From positions 7,678,467 through 7,742,466 of the forward strand of contig NC_135184.1 in NCBI RefSeq assembly GCF_041146795.1: a stretch of 64,000 nucleotides of DNA, given 5' to 3'. Below the pieces are notes generated by a model, which did not search any database, was not told the DNA's origin, and saw only the letters and a list, made by a program, of their open reading frames with translations. Position 1 is the stretch's first letter. Each line of letters begins with the position of its first letter. The position numbers were made by a program, and so were the translations under genes. The DNA comes from Maylandia zebra (lineage: Eukaryota; Chordata; Actinopteri; Cichliformes; Cichlidae). Shown in pieces: positions 35,878 through 48,610 of the stretch.

Positions 35878-36330
35878 AGGTTGTAAGATGGGCACAGGGA
35901 GGAATAGACAACACTGACGTTAACACACGAAAACTCCTTGCAATCCGGGGAGCTCTCCACCTGAAGTCCAGCACCCTGAGGCTCTATGAGCAGCAGGAAG
36001 ACGGAGAGTGGGGATTAGTGAGTGTCAGAACCACAGTTCAGGGTGAAACATGAAGCATCCACGAATACATCAGGAAGACGGCTCCCCTCGGGCAGCTGAA
36101 GACAGACAGTGATGAGGAACAGTAAGAGGAACTATGACCAAACCTCTGCACGGGATTGGTCATCCAGTAGACTGCAACATCAGGAAGAAGGAGCACAAAG
36201 TAGAGAAGTACAACGAGCTGAAGGAACAACTGTAGCAGATGTGGAATAAAAAAAACAAAGTGGACCCAGTGGTAAAAACAGCGTTAGAAGCTGGTCTTTG
36301 ACTGGAATAGGAGCAGCTAAGATACTGTAC
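35878..36330 (+). mobile_element. R4/Dong-like LINE fragment with internal deletion
   Basis: The first half reads NTDVNTRKLLAIRGALHLKS and WGLVSVRTTVQ. The second, after a jump near 36130, reads DCNIRKKEH and VEKYNELKEQL followed by a stop and DPVV. Both match the order of the restriction-like-endonuclease LINE seen at 39.6-40.2 kb (which has SNIRKKEHEKLEKYQGL and VVPVVIGALG) and its upstream RT-to-finger linker. The CCHC finger and endonuclease core are deleted here. Confidence 0.65.
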
Positions 36331-37849
36331 AGAACCCTAAAAAGGTCTCTGTGTTGTTAGTGTGAGTGTCATGTTGCTATTATCTGTACTGTCTGTCTTC
36401 TGTTTACTCTGAGAGCAAAAAAAAAGCTTATTCTGATTCTGAAAAGGGTGAAGATGCCATCAAATAAGAGTTACAGAAGATGGAAATAAAAATATTCCTT
36501 TGGCTGTAAAGGTGTGACTGAAATGCATAGTGTTACAGAATGCAGCTATAAATATTATGTAATAATAAGTTGATGATTTCCAACTGCGGTAAACAGTGAC
36601 ATGCCTCCAGCTTCCTTCAGGCAGACATCAGATCCGGGACGTGTTAGCGTCCTTCTGTTCCTCAAAGTTACAGATTCAGTCTGCTGCAGCTGAAATATGA
36701 AGAGACTGATTTCACTGCTCCTAAAAGACATTCAGTATAGATGAAAGTGATCTGAAATTATGAGGATTTTTGAATTATTATTAACTACAGTTACAGCAAC
36801 ACAAGGCACATATAAATCCTGACAATCTCTGGAGACTTTTTATCCACCCAGAGTTTTCACAGCTTTGCTGCTCATCCTCTCTGCTCAGACACTGAAGCTG
36901 GAGTTTAGCCAAGGACGTCCATTCACCTCGATAAGTTCCAGTCACTGAACAAATCCTTGTCCCACTGGACAGAAACACCTTCTCATCTTATTGTTGCTGC
37001 TGCGATGAAATGACCTTGGACTTTTGGGTGTTGGGAAAATGTTAACAAAACCTTTTGAGGAGTTTTGTTTTGTTTTGTTTGTTTTCTCTTAATATTCAGC
37101 TCCAGGAGATAAAGAGTCCTCGGGGAGACGGACGTCCACAGTCACAGCAAGTTCATTTGGAGCTTTCCTTTTTATGTGTGAAGCTGCTACACTTCAATTG
37201 TTTAGTGCACAGATGGTCCATTAGTCACTGATTATTTTACTTGATGATAGTTATGAGATTAATATGAAATGAGAGTCATGTGCCTTTGTGCTGGTCCTTG
37301 TTTGTCACCTTGCCTTGTTCTTACTGTGAACAGAAGTGAACAAGCAGGAAAGCACATAACAGCTTTAAATTCATTTAAGCTGCATTTTCATGGACTTGGT
37401 TTTGTGACCACAAAAAGTATTTTATTTATCCTTTCGTTAGTATAATGCTGCAAGTAAAATAAAGGATTCTTACTTAAACACGAGAGTCTGAATTTTTATT
37501 TTTAAAGGTGCTGCTTTTGCTTCACTGAACGTCTTTTTACAGTCCTGAAGAGTAATTACCAATTTTCACCCTGAGTGGCTGAAAGTCATCAAACGGCTCT
37601 GTCCTCTGCTCTACGGCTGAGCAAACAGAAAGGAGAGGAAGTCATTTAGAGAGCAGGATTTTCCTTCAAAACTGCTGATTAAAGCACATTGGATTAAAAA
37701 TGACAGAGGATGGTTCACTGTAGTGAATTTAGGAACCTTTATTTATTATCTTTGTTTTTTAACACACTTTCTAACTAATTAATCTTTTAGTGAATATATA
37801 GAACACATAAGGCTGGTATGTGTGTCTTCCTCAAGCTCAGGGCAAATCC
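36331..37849. other. No recognisable gene
   Basis: A TTTTG-repeat lies near 37064-37083. No domains or paired ends were seen. Confidence 0.4.
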
Positions 37850-39110
37850 TGATGTATGCATCCTGGATGGACACTCACTAACCTCTCCTTTTTTCTTGTC
37901 GATGCTCAAAGTGCTTCAGCATGCCTCAGCTGGACTTTGGGTGGAACCCTCTGCTGTGAGGAGCTTTCACATCTCGACATCAGTGGGATCGTTCACCTGA
38001 TGAAGCTGTCTTATTATTTCAGCTGGGTATTTGATGACTGGTAGGGCATAGCTGTTGATGATGAAGGCTTGAATTTTAATGCTACTACTGAACTGGTTTC
38101 TCCTTACATGTCTTACCCTCTGGCAGTATTTGACTACAGCTGACCTCCTTGTGCTTTTATCATTGAACTGTGGGATATGCAGGTACTTGTAACTGTCCTA
38201 TATGTCTGTATGTATCCTATCCTGCCACTCCTCACCCCAGATTGTCTTTGCCACCAGAGTGCCACAGATAGCAAGTCTAATTTCCATCCTGATGTCTGTA
38301 CTGTAGGTCCGGGTGAGTTGATGTCTCACTTGCTGTTTGTGTACAGGTTCTTGTCTTACCCATGTACAGGATGTAGCTAATGCCCACTTTAATCTTGAAT
38401 CTTTGACCAGATCTGACATTGAGATGAGTTGGCTGAAGAGTTTCAGGTCCATGGAGAACAACAGTTTCTTAAAACTGATAGTCTTGGAGTCTTCCAGTAC
38501 TAGACTGACCTTTGATCCATCGTTATACTTGCACCAAGGATTACTTCCTGCTCTGTTTGTGTACTGCTCTAAACCAGTAGCTGGTGCTTTGAGCCTCTGG
38601 TTGTGGTGTGCTCATGTTTTGACCCAGGCACCTATTCAGCTTGGTTGCACTGATGTCTGAGAGGAACTTCCACAGTGCTGAGAGGCAGATGAATCGGCGG
38701 TAGTTCAATGTTGATCTTTCATGATCAGGCTTGTCCTGCCAGCCAATTAAGCTGTTCATTTATTTCTGCTGTGAAGTGCACACGGAGTGCTTTTTCAGCT
38801 AGAATGGATCATGCTAGGCCTGGTGCTCTCCAGTTCTCTGTGTCTGAGGCTCATTGTTGGATGTCTGCCTTCATGATGTTGACCGGTTCTTATTCGAGCA
38901 ACAAGTCACCTGTCATTGGTGTTGTGTGACAGCTCTTTCCTCCAGATGTTTTTGCTCAGCGTCACCTCTGGATGGGTCTAGCTTTATGCCATTGCTGAAG
39001 GTACACCCTAAATGAGTGTTTTGAGAAGAAGCCATGTATTTTCCTGGCTTCTGCTTCTGAGGTGTATCTCTTAATGCACGCTTTACCAGGCAATGTAATA
39101 GGTGCAAGAG
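37850..39110 (-). mobile_element. R4/Dong-like LINE reverse transcriptase, heavily decayed, antisense
   Basis: From high to low coordinates on the minus strand, shifting frames give ICLSALWKFLSDISATKLNR (start of RT), LTRTYSTDIRMEI (after the catalytic box), YLDIPQFNDKSTRRSAVVKY, QRVRHVRRNQF and IINSYALPVIKYPAEI. The catalytic YMDD box is degraded to about YMGK near 38360. Stops and frameshifts are frequent, so this is an old, separate insertion from the cleaner copy at 39.6-40.2 kb. Confidence 0.65.
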
Positions 39111-39418
39111 AATGTTATTTCTGTCTTAGGACAGAAGTACAAGTTGGTCATTTTTGCACCTTTCCCTAATCCTTGAATATTTGGTATCTCAGAGTCCAAT
39201 CCAGTCCCCAATGCTGTTTTTGAAATAACCAGCCAATTAAATATTAAGTTGTAATTAATTAAAGTGTGTTTAAATGAATACCTTTATTTCTGAATGAATT
39301 TCAGTGTTGTGGCATTGCTGTGTATGATATTCAGAACTGTTCCTGACTCACATAGTGGTCACATCCCTCACACAACAGTCAAATATATGAACCTAAAAAT
39401 ATTCCAGGTAAAAAATAA

Positions 39419-39546
<128 letters not shown>

Positions 39547-40206
39547 AACAACACCCAGCACGCCCCTGCGGGCGGTTTATCCTTCAAGCTCGGGTCCTCT
39601 ACCAGAGGCCTGGGAGCTTGAGGGTCCTGCGCAGTATCTTAGCTGTTCCCAGGACTGCGCTCTTCTGGACAGAGATTTCTGATGTTATTCCCGGGATCTG
39701 CTGGAGCCACTCGCCTAGCTTGGGAGTCACCGCACCTAGTGCTCCGATTACCACGGGGACCACCGTTATCTTCACCCTCCACATCCTCTCGAGCTCTTCT
39801 CTGAGCCCTTGGTATTTCTCCAGCTTCTCGTGTTCCTTCTTCCTGATATTGCTGTCATTCGGAACCGCTACATCGATCACTACGGCCGTCTTCTTCTGTT
39901 TGTCTACCACCACTATGTCCGGTTGGTTAGCCACCACCATTTTGTCCGTCTGTATCTGGAAGTCCCACAGGATCTTAGCTCGGTCATTCTCCACCACCCT
40001 TGGGGGCATCTCCCATTTTGACCTCGGGACTTCCAGGTTATACTCGGCACAGATGTTCCTGTACACTATGCCGGCCACTTGGTTATGGCGTTCCATGTAT
40101 GCCTTGCCTGCTAGCATCTTGCACCCTGCTGTTATGTGCTGGATTGTCTCTGGGGCATCTTTACACAGCCTGCACCTGGGGTCTTGCCTGGTGTGATAGA
40201 CCCCAG

Positions 40207-40210
<4 letters not shown>
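39547..40210 (-). mobile_element. R4/Dong-like LINE, 5'-truncated, inserted in a TA microsatellite
   Basis: The element lies between (AC)n/(AT)n on the left and (TA)n (40209-40266) on the right. Its 3' end on the minus strand is a ~50-nt UTR after the stop (ending GCGTGCTGGGTGTTGTTG). The 5' end is truncated within the coding region at AGVYHTRQDP. R4/Dong-clade elements are known to favour specific or simple-repeat targets, which fits this position. Confidence 0.75.
39599..40210 (-). CDS. R4/Dong-like LINE ORF, CCHC finger and restriction-like endonuclease
   Basis: About 203 codons are uninterrupted, with the stop at 39599-39601. The order is a C-x2-C...H-x4-C zinc finger (CRLCKDAPETIQHITAGC), then a Trp-rich linker (KILWDFQIQ), then the PD-(D/E)xK-type endonuclease core (QPDIVVVDKQKKTAVVIDV, with PD and the later Asp), a basic helical region (SNIRKKEHEKLEKYQGL) and the C-terminal GALGAVTPKLGEWL and LKLPGLW. 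In complete elements this endonuclease nicks the target to prime reverse transcription. Translation further upstream through the TA repeat is artefactual. The reverse transcriptase is missing, so the copy is dead though recent. Confidence 0.85.

Positions 40211-40266
<56 letters not shown>
40209..40266. repeat. (TA)n microsatellite
   Basis: A pure TA run flanks the 5'-truncated end of the R4/Dong-like LINE. Confidence 0.95.
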
Positions 40267-40274
<8 letters not shown>

Positions 40275-41756
40275 CTCTTTTCAGCACTGCCTCTTGTAAA
40301 GAATTTTAGTGGTGAAATTTTAAATGGCTGTGGAGGAAACTGAAAAGTTTTTGATGGTCCACTGACACAAACAAAAGTCCTGATTAGTTCTTCAGTCAGT
40401 GGTTTTTATTTCCACTTGGACCATCAAAACTAAGAGGCTGTGTACTCTCTGCACCACCAGCTGCTGCAGATAAGAACTCCAAACGAGCTGCATGTACGTA
40501 TGATGACAACAAGGTGTTGATATCCCTCTCTGCCTGTTACTTCTGTCTTCTCTTTGCGTGTTGTCAGTGTTGGGACAAAGAAGAAAAACTACTGCTACTG
40601 TGGCAAAAACCCCTCCTGGTTCCTGGTGGAGCCAAGACTTTCTGTCTGACACCCTCCTGATAGAATCCAATGGAGACTGGACTCTTCCAAAGGTTTATCA
40701 GCAGCAAAACAGCAGCACAATTACACCACAATCTACAATGGAAATGATTACTGGGAACAGCTTCTGGAAATTTACATAACTTAGAGTGAATGCCTCTCTC
40801 TCTCTCTCTCTGCATCTCTGCTTTTTTTCCTCCTATCTCTTCAATCCTGCAGCATCCCAGCATTGTTCTCAGCTCCACAGTTAAACCTGTTAACTTGTAT
40901 TACATGGAGGTAAAGGATTCCCTCACTGTAATTCACACTGCAGTGATGTCCAGGACTGTTGTTTTGCTTTCTGGCAGGTTTGAGTTAAGCAGTGATTAGT
41001 GGTGGAAAAGGGAAGAAAACACTGTCCTTTCCTGCTAAAGAAGCTCAGCTCACATAAACATCTATTGTCTCTACCATCATGGCTCCTCCATCCTAACAGA
41101 TAAACAACTTGTCGCCTTATCTGGCTTCACCAACACAATTTTTGTCTTACTGGAAAAAAAGTGAAACACTGTAACAACCTTACAACAGTTTGTGACATAC
41201 ACACAAATACACAAAATGTATTAATTCACGATTATTATATAAAGTACTGCACAAATACTGAGCTACTTCTCACTTTTTATATTTTGCTTTCATGCAGCCA
41301 GACTTTGGTCTTGACCGGTCTCCCCAGGCTTTCTGAAGCTCTTTCAAAGTTTTCTTTGGATATTGTCACTCATTTTCACTCCAGTCCACGTACTTGATCA
41401 TTTTCAGAGGGTTTTTTCTTGTTTGTCCGTTTAAGACATTTAACACTGACCTATGAATTATTCAAGCACAGAAAAGGCACCTAACTCAAGTGATGAACCA
41501 GTGTTATCGCTACACATAACAGACAGCTCATCAAAGAACCATTTTTAAATTCTGTCTGCTGGCACTTTGTTACTCACATCCTGTCAAGAGAAACATATCA
41601 CTTGTTCCCTTTTTTTGTTTTTGTTGAATCCACAAAATATGCCAACAACAACAACAAGTTTTTACAGGCATAAAATAGTATTTTTGAATCAACGAGGTGA
41701 TTCCCAAAGAGTTTTCAGTGGAAACCTTGTCATACCTCAGTCCTTAAAAATGTGAG
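40267..41756. other. No recognisable gene; (TC)n tract
   Basis: A CT repeat lies at about 40795-40812. The chance ORFs have no domain signature. Confidence 0.4.
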
Positions 41757-42085
41757 GAGAGTGGAGATATCAGAGGACAAAAGAAGTGGCAGGCCTAAAT
41801 CTACATTTATATTTATCTATAAAATCTACAGCACATGAACAGTATCTGACACTCATGTCCTTAATGGGCAGAAACTACGTTACAGGACCTGAGAGATTCG
41901 TCTGGCCCTTTCAGTTGATCGAACTACTGTTTGCTGAAGCCTCATCAGTAGTGGTCTCGATGGAAAAGTGGCTGTCAAGTTGATTTCTCTTCCCATAAGA
42001 AAGGAAAATCAGGAGCCCTGGAGAACTACTCCTGAGAACTGCTGCAAGAAGTTTACATAAGAGAGTTGTTGTGTTTAAGAAATAT
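41757..42085 (+). mobile_element. Tc1-like transposase fragment, decayed
   Basis: Shifting frames give RSGRPKSTFI and, about 70 codons later, SGLDGKVAVKLISLPIRKEN, which resemble the RSGRPK linker and the (S/A)GLxGRVAxKKPLL block between the DNA-binding and catalytic domains of fish Tc1-type transposases. The rest is unrecognisable. Confidence 0.4.
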
Positions 42086-42226
42086 CAACTTTCAAGCTTG
42101 TTACAATTGTGCAAACTCTGTTTTTGCCTTAAATATTGTGTTCCCAGTTACATGTTTGCACATGTTTCAAACGCATGCTGACTGTAACAGAAACCAGGAC
42201 AAGTGCTCATACAAACAGATCCATTT

Positions 42227-42544
42227 TTAAAGTTTGGTCGAGTTTTCCTCCTTTGCAAGGTCCTCACAGATATTCCTCAACAGGTCCTTCATGACAGAGA
42301 GATCAGCCATTATGCAAATACCTCCAGAAATCAAAGCGTGTGATGCTTTCCACTGGAACTTGTCAACATCAAATGACTGGAGAAGTGGAACTTGTTGAAA
42401 GCAATCAGGCATAGCAGTGAATCTCGACTCTGACACGGTGGACAAACTCAACCGAGCATGTAACAAATCACACCGTGACATTCGTCCTGCTTTTGCTCGA
42501 CAGTGTCCCCGTGGGAGAGGAAACTCACTGATCCAACCAAGCAT
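42227..42544 (-). pseudogene. Isolated 105-codon ORF, weakly MCMDC2-like; exon or gene fragment
   Basis: The ORF reads SEFPLPRGHCRAK early and then ASHALISGGICIMADLSVM, a pattern like the Walker-B region of MCM-family proteins and closest, from memory, to the MCM-domain protein MCMDC2 (a meiotic recombination factor), where a similar Gly-Gly-Ile-Cys stretch is followed by Asp-Leu. There is a potential donor (GTGAGG near 42280) but no partner exons were found on either side. It may be a lone exon of a real gene, an exon captured elsewhere, or a retrocopy remnant. Identity is tentative. Confidence 0.35.
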
Positions 42545-44709
42545 GGTGTGTGCCGGGATGCTGCTGCGATCGACAGCTTTTATTTAATCAACATGTTTTA
42601 CACACGTGGATGTTTGACTGGGGCACCTGGGGACCTCGAGAATAATTTACAGTAAGAAGCAATTATAGTAACAAAATAATAAAAACAACAAAAAGTATTT
42701 CTTTTTAAAGTATTGTTAGTTGTGAAAGTAATGTCCACAGAGTCAGTGTGACCACAGGCGAGTGTCAGCACGTAGATCGACTTATAAATCGACACCTTCG
42801 GGGTCAGCTCTCTTCACCGCAACAGACCAATACTTAAGCTCCTCCATGCCTTCACTGACCTGGACTGGCCACTCCATCCTACTCCAGCTGAGAACCACAG
42901 ATTCAGACGGAGGTGCTAATTCTCATCCCATCTGCACCACAATCAGCTGCAAACCACTTCAGTCCAAGCTGGAGGTCACGATGGAGGCCAATGAAAAAGC
43001 AGAGATGACTCTCTGCTCTCCCCACCTAGACAGCACCTAGAAATATTATGTAAATATTATGAACAGCATTAGTGACAAAGGCTCGGCCTGTCTGCCCAGA
43101 CTGACTTACAGCTGGTAATGTGAACCAAGCTCTCACCGTGGCTGTGCAGAGACCAGCAATGATTAAAAACAACTAAGACGTGGCAGGGCGTGCCTCAGCT
43201 GTCTCAGGTGCAGAAGATCAATAACGATAACGTCCCGTGCAGATGATAAAAGCAACACTGGAGTCCTTTGCATTTGCAATGACAGAGAGAGTAGCCCCAC
43301 TGGATTCTGTGTGTTATCTTAATTTAGGAACAATGGCAAATATTAAGTGAACAAATAATTCAGTTTATTAAAACTGCAGAAGGCAGAATTGTGTACATGA
43401 GTCCCCAAAACATTTAGATTGTGAAAAACAAATCATAAGGAACAAACTGATAAAATTATTTAAAAGAATTACGGGTTAAACATTTCAAAAGGAGGTGTCG
43501 TTGCTCCTACTGTCTCTGAAAAGCAAAATAAAACAAAAACAAACGTTCAGCCTTGAAGACCTAAGTTTAGGAGGAGTGTTTTTTTTATGCAGTGAATATT
43601 TGCCAGGAGAAGTGTGCAGGAGCAGTCTGGAGACAAATCCCCGAGCTGAGTCTTGACACTTTATGCTAATCTGCTCTATTATTTGCCTCTATTTGCCCTT
43701 GATGGAGACAGCTGCACCCTCAGGCAAGTTGGAGAAACAGTTTTTGGATTAATGCCTGCCACGACAAATGCACACACACACACAGAGCGAGCCGGTGGTG
43801 ATGTGAGTCTGACTTTCAGCACTGATCTGTGTCACGGCTCAAGCCAGCAGACATTTATAACATTTGCCATCCGAAACACCACGACACTTTCTCTGTATGC
43901 GAGCAGCTGTTGAAATCTCTAAACAGTTCATTTTTTCACGCCACATTTCTTCTCTAAACAGCAATGTCGCTCTCTGATAGACCCCTGTGCCGGTTTAACA
44001 CAGAACTTAATGTTGGGCGCTGCTAAGAGCCGTGGAGAAGAGGCTGCAGCCAAAAGATGACAGCGGTGTCAACATTCACGCCCACCTCTTCAGCCCCGGT
44101 CAGCTTGACAAAGAGAACCTCAGGGGTGAAACGAAGAGGAGAAAGCACTAATGTTTCAGCGCTCGAGCCAGCCAGAACAGTTCAGCCAATCGAGTGGAAG
44201 AAGCTCTCATATTCAACTCTTCAGCCACTGATGTGCAAACTAGAAATATTTAAGGAGGAATTAAATGTGTTGGGGAACAGGGCAAAAGGAAAATCCTAAT
44301 TGGAATATATTATTTAAAACTCTAAGGTATGTGCAGAGCTGTGCCCCTCACTGAAATATTAATACAATGCAAGCACGTATAATGAGAACTTTTATTTTAG
44401 GCAGTATGTCTTCAGCCTATTTAAATATTTAAATATGAAGCAATTTAAATAGTTGTTTTGCCAGTTTTCAAAAAGAGATATTAACTGAAAAGGTATGTTT
44501 AAACTCTTGTGCATTTTCATACTTAATGTGAAACATCTATGAGTCCCTGAAAATTACACCCAGCGTTTTCTACACTGTTTAATTCTGATCAAATATTCTG
44601 GTTTCAAATTTATTCCTGCTGACAAAAAAATTTGAAGGTGCCCCTGAGTACAGCAGACAAGACGCAGGCAGCTTAACAGACTTTCAGCCAGAAACTACAC
44701 AAGGGATTA
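42545..44709. other. No recognisable gene
   Basis: A short CA repeat lies near 43769-43785. No element ends were seen. Confidence 0.35.
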
Positions 44710-44717
44710 CTGTAAGT

Positions 44718-44945
44718 CAGGGGTGGGACACTTCAGGCCTCGAGGGCCGGTGTCCTGCAGGTTTTAGATATCACCCTGGGTCAACACACCTGAATCAAAT
44801 CATTAGTTCATTAGCAGGCATCTAGAGAACTTCAAGACATGTTGAGGAGTTAATTTAGCCATTTAAATCAGCTGTGTTGGATCAAGGACACATCGAAAGC
44901 CTCCAGGACACCATCCCTTGAGGCCTGGAGTTCCCCACACCCCTG
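44718..44945 (+). mobile_element. hAT-type MITE, complete
   Basis: The ends are CAGGGGTGGG and CCCCACACCCCTG (inverted). The flanks are CTGTAAGT (44710-44717) and CTGTAAGC (44946-44953), an 8-bp target duplication with one mismatch. At 228 bp it has no coding capacity. It is the same family as 16549-16756. Confidence 0.88.
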
Positions 44946-44953
44946 CTGTAAGC

Positions 44954-45290
44954 CATCAAGATCCACTTTCTGTAAATTTGCAAATGCAAATTTTAAATTT
45001 AAAGATGCAAAATCAGAGGGATGCCAATGGCTGTGCAGGAGAGATATACACTTGTGTTTTTTACCTCACACAATATATTAATAATGAGTAAAAAGACAAA
45101 CAAAGTGGCATAAACTAAGAATAACTGTAACACAGTCGACCCAAGCAAATGAAAAATGGTCTTCTAGGAGGAGAGAGACGTCCTGGGAGGAAACCGTCTC
45201 GTATCTCAGGTGAAATAATTTTCCTTGGAAAATGGGAAAACAAACAGCAGACAACAACAAATACTAACATGAGGCCGTGGGTTGTCATAA
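44954..45290. other. No recognisable gene
   Basis: This is short AT-rich spacer. Confidence 0.4.
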
Positions 45291-45490
45291 CTCTAATGTC
45301 ACACCAGCCATCTGCATGTCCTCCTTCACTATCCATAAATCTTCTCTGCATCTTCCTCTTTTCCTCATGCTTGACAGCTATATTCAACATGCTTCATCCA
45401 ATATATCCACTATCCCTCCTCTGCACATGTCTCAACGGTTTCTCTAACTCTGTCTCCAAACTGCTCAGACTGGGCTGTCCATGCTGGTCA
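45291..45490 (-). mobile_element. LINE ORF2 C-terminal fragment, antisense
   Basis: The minus strand reads HVQRRDSGYIGWSMLN, then EEKRKMQRRFMD, as in the C-terminus of a common fish non-LTR ORF2 (YIGRRMLxMExPGRRxxGRPKRRFMD). The plus-strand 182-codon ORF over this region is its antisense shadow. Confidence 0.65.
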
Positions 45491-47656
45491 CTCTCAACAA
45501 AAACTTGCTATGGAGTGAAAATTAATAAGTGCATTTTTAAAGCTGTGTATAAAAAAGGACATCCCAGAGGGTGCTGCACTAGTAGAAAACAGCAAATGTG
45601 GTTCTGGTTGTCTGTATGTTGTATATCTACAATGTGTAAGTGTGTAGAGTGTCATACTGCTGTCTGCAAAGCTAACTGCCCCAAAGTTTTACTCTAAAAC
45701 CCAATCAAATATGTACAAGAACATCACAATTAATTTGTTTTTAGTTTATTAATAATAGTGAAGCTTTTTTTGAGTGTGAAAGAAAATGAAAATGCAGTGA
45801 ACAAGCAGATCATTTCAATTTTTTCATGTGCTGCGTCTGCTAGCTAGCATATAGAAGATATCTGCACAGCTGGCTCTCGTTGAGCAAACAAGTATACAGC
45901 CTCTGTGTGCATATTAAATCTGCTCATATGCATAACATTAATAAAACACTTAAATACTCCTCGCACTATTTAAATTCAATGAGAAGTTCAGCACAGCAGC
46001 TCAATTTTACGTAGGAGACAATTCAGTAGTTTAAAATGTTTTTATCTTTTTCATCTGATACAGCTCCACACTGATTTGGAAGAACAACACACAGCAGACC
46101 TCAGATTATAATAGAGCATTTTACATTTGCATTTTAATTTTTGTGAATATTTCAAGCATTTAACCCAGTCTGTTGGGAGGAAGAGGAGAAAAAAGGTTGT
46201 TTTGATCCAGTGAGCAGTTTCATCTAAAGTCAGCATTTGCTGTGTTTTCGTTTTAATGTTTAGCCTTTAGGGGAAGGTCTGGCCACTTATCGATCAATCT
46301 ATAGTGAGAGAAATGCCACTGCATCGCTGCGGATCAGCAGATTGGCCTTTCTGGATAAATCTCATTAACTGGGCAACATTGCCAGTCTGCTGTCAGTCAT
46401 CAAACCAAAATGTCAGGAGAATTCTGGCACCTTTGCTCCGTGTGCTGAGGGATTTTAAACAAGCCGATCAAACACGGAGGAGGCAGAAACCTCTCGCTCG
46501 AGTCTTGTCAGAGCGGGCTTCTAGCGCTCAGATTTCACTTTAACTACATAAATGTCATCCACAAAGGCCGTGGCCGGGCCAGATGTCCATGTGAAAAATA
46601 AAAGCACTGGGGTCAAAGAAGCATAATTACACACCTATTCATTCTGCAGTATTAAAATCCCCAAATCTGCCTGGCAAAACTTACAAAACTTAAAGCTGTG
46701 AATAATCTTTTTACACTAAGTATCACGTTACCCCAAAGGCTAGATCTTTCATGTTTAAAACAAACTTATCAGTTAGTGTCAACTCACACCACATGGCCAG
46801 TGACAGACCGTTCAGTAAAACTTGACATTCACAGGCAGGTCTGGTTTGGGATTAAATTAAAAGTCTGCCTTTAAGCATCGCATTTGGCTGCTGTTATTGT
46901 TTTTCTCTTCATACTTGCTTTAAAGAGATCCCTTCTTAAAGTAATGAAGCTGGAAGAGCTGTTAGGAAAATCTAGTCTTTATTAAATGAAAGACGTGATG
47001 CCAGGTTTCAGCGTTCCAAACACATAGACTCAGTAGATATTTCTCAAAATATTCTAACAACAACTTGGGAAATATCCTCTTTTAATTTCCAGACTGTATT
47101 TCTTTGTGGAGCTGTGATGAGCATCCAGAAGAAAATGTGGCAATCTTGGAGGGGGAGACAGAGGACTGGAAGTTTGCTGCTTCTGTCTTTACACTAGTGG
47201 ATTTTTTTGTGGATGTATGCAAGGAAAAAAACCAGAAAGAAGAAAGAAAAGAAAATGCTGGTAAAGGATTATGTCCAATATTTAAAATGCTTGTCCTTTC
47301 CAACTAAGAAATGCATTTAGAAATGAGTGCTGTGAGATTTGTGTTGCAAAAAATATCAAACCTGATGCATATGCCAACATTTATTTATTTATTTGTCTGA
47401 TTCAGACTACTGAAACCTCATTTCCATTGTGTTTGACATGAATATAAGACTGTGGATTTTGTCCAGCTGTCACACTGATGAGAAAAAGCCAAATTCATGC
47501 AGAAAACTATAAAAAGAATCAATGATTAACGACACAAAAGAACAAAACAAAGACAACAACGACAGAATCATGTGTAATATAAAGATCATGACGCCACCAT
47601 CATTTACGTTTGCATCGCTTAAACGTAATTAAATTCCACCAAGGCCTGTGTAGAGA
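45491..47656. other. No recognisable gene
   Basis: Positions 46270-46620 and 47040-47300 are non-repetitive and GC-balanced; either could be conserved non-coding DNA. No domains were found. Confidence 0.35.
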
Positions 47657-47661
47657 AGAGG

Positions 47662-48176
47662 TGTCATGGTCCTGGGTCGTTGACCCAGCGTTTTGTGTTT
47701 TGTGACTATTTCCCTCTGTTCTAGTTATTCTGTGTCCTCCCCCCTTGTGTCCGGTTCGGGTTCTAGATTTCCTGTTTTACTTTGTAGGTCTGTGTCTCGT
47801 TATGCCCATTAAGTTCCAGCTGTGTCCCCTCCTGTGTGCCATTTCCTCATTACCTGGTGTGTGTATTTATAGTTGGTGTCTGCCTGTGCTCCTCGTCGGC
47901 TCGTCTGCGTTCATGTATCACTGCGTTCCTCCGTGTAGCTCTGCATTCTATGGTGTTTCGTTCCTGTCTCTGCGTCTCTCTGCCCCGCACCCCTTTTGTA
48001 TGGTCTCAGGTTTGTCTTTAGTTTCTCCCAGTTTAGGTTTGTAATTGCTCATGTTGAGTTGCCTGTTTTTGCCACCACCACCACCTTGTAAATAAACATC
48101 ACTCTGTCATCAGTTCGCTGCATCTTGGGTCCTCCTTTTCCTCCACACCACACGGCTCCCTCCGCCAGCCGTGACA
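47662..48176 (+). repeat. Solo LTR (TGTCATGG family), exact 5-bp TSD
   Basis: This 515-bp block begins TGTCATGGTCCTGG and ends GCCAGCCGTGACA. The flanks are AGAGG (47657-47661) and AGAGG (48177-48181). It has a TATA-like TATTTATAG near 47864 and AATAAA near 48091, the expected LTR promoter and polyadenylation signals. A short palindrome CTGGGTCG-TTGACCCAG lies just inside the 5' end. Confidence 0.9.
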
Positions 48177-48189
48177 AGAGGAAAATGTT

Positions 48190-48610
48190 CAATATGGACC
48201 AACATGGATTTTGATCCATATTTTGTCAGCTGCACATTCATGTGTGATTCTCCTGTTCCCACACATCCCAAACATGCTCTACTGGATTAAGATCTGGAAG
48301 GTGACGGTGAACTCTGCGTCATGCTCAAGAAACCAGTTTGAGTTGTTTTGAGCGTGTCATCCTGCTGCAAGCAGCCGTCAAAAATGGGGACACTGTGTCC
48401 ACAAAAGGATGGACGTGGTCAGCAACAATACTCAGGTGGGCTGTGGCGATTTCAAAACAAAGTTTAGACGGTACTAAGGGGCTTAAAGTGTGCCAAGAAA
48501 ATACCAACCACACCATTACACCACCTATACCTGCCTGAACTATTGATACGGGGCAAAATGGATCCGTGCTTTAATGTAATATACCCCAAACTGTGACTCT
48601 ACCGTTTTGT
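48190..48610 (-). mobile_element. Tc1-like transposase C-terminal fragment, antisense
   Basis: The minus-strand frames give HLSIVADHVHPFVDTV, then WFLEHDAEFTV and a following SMFGMC. These correspond to the end of a fish Tc1-family transposase (ADHVHPF, WFLEHDNEFTV, then the SPDLNPIEHLWD region, here decayed). Frameshifts and missing catalytic residues show it is dead. Confidence 0.7.

Noticed and set aside
39618..40196. 192-codon plus-strand ORF
   Set aside because: Antisense shadow of the R4/Dong-like endonuclease ORF.
45149..45697. 182-codon plus-strand ORF
   Set aside because: Its middle is the antisense of a LINE ORF2 fragment that is recognisable on the minus strand.
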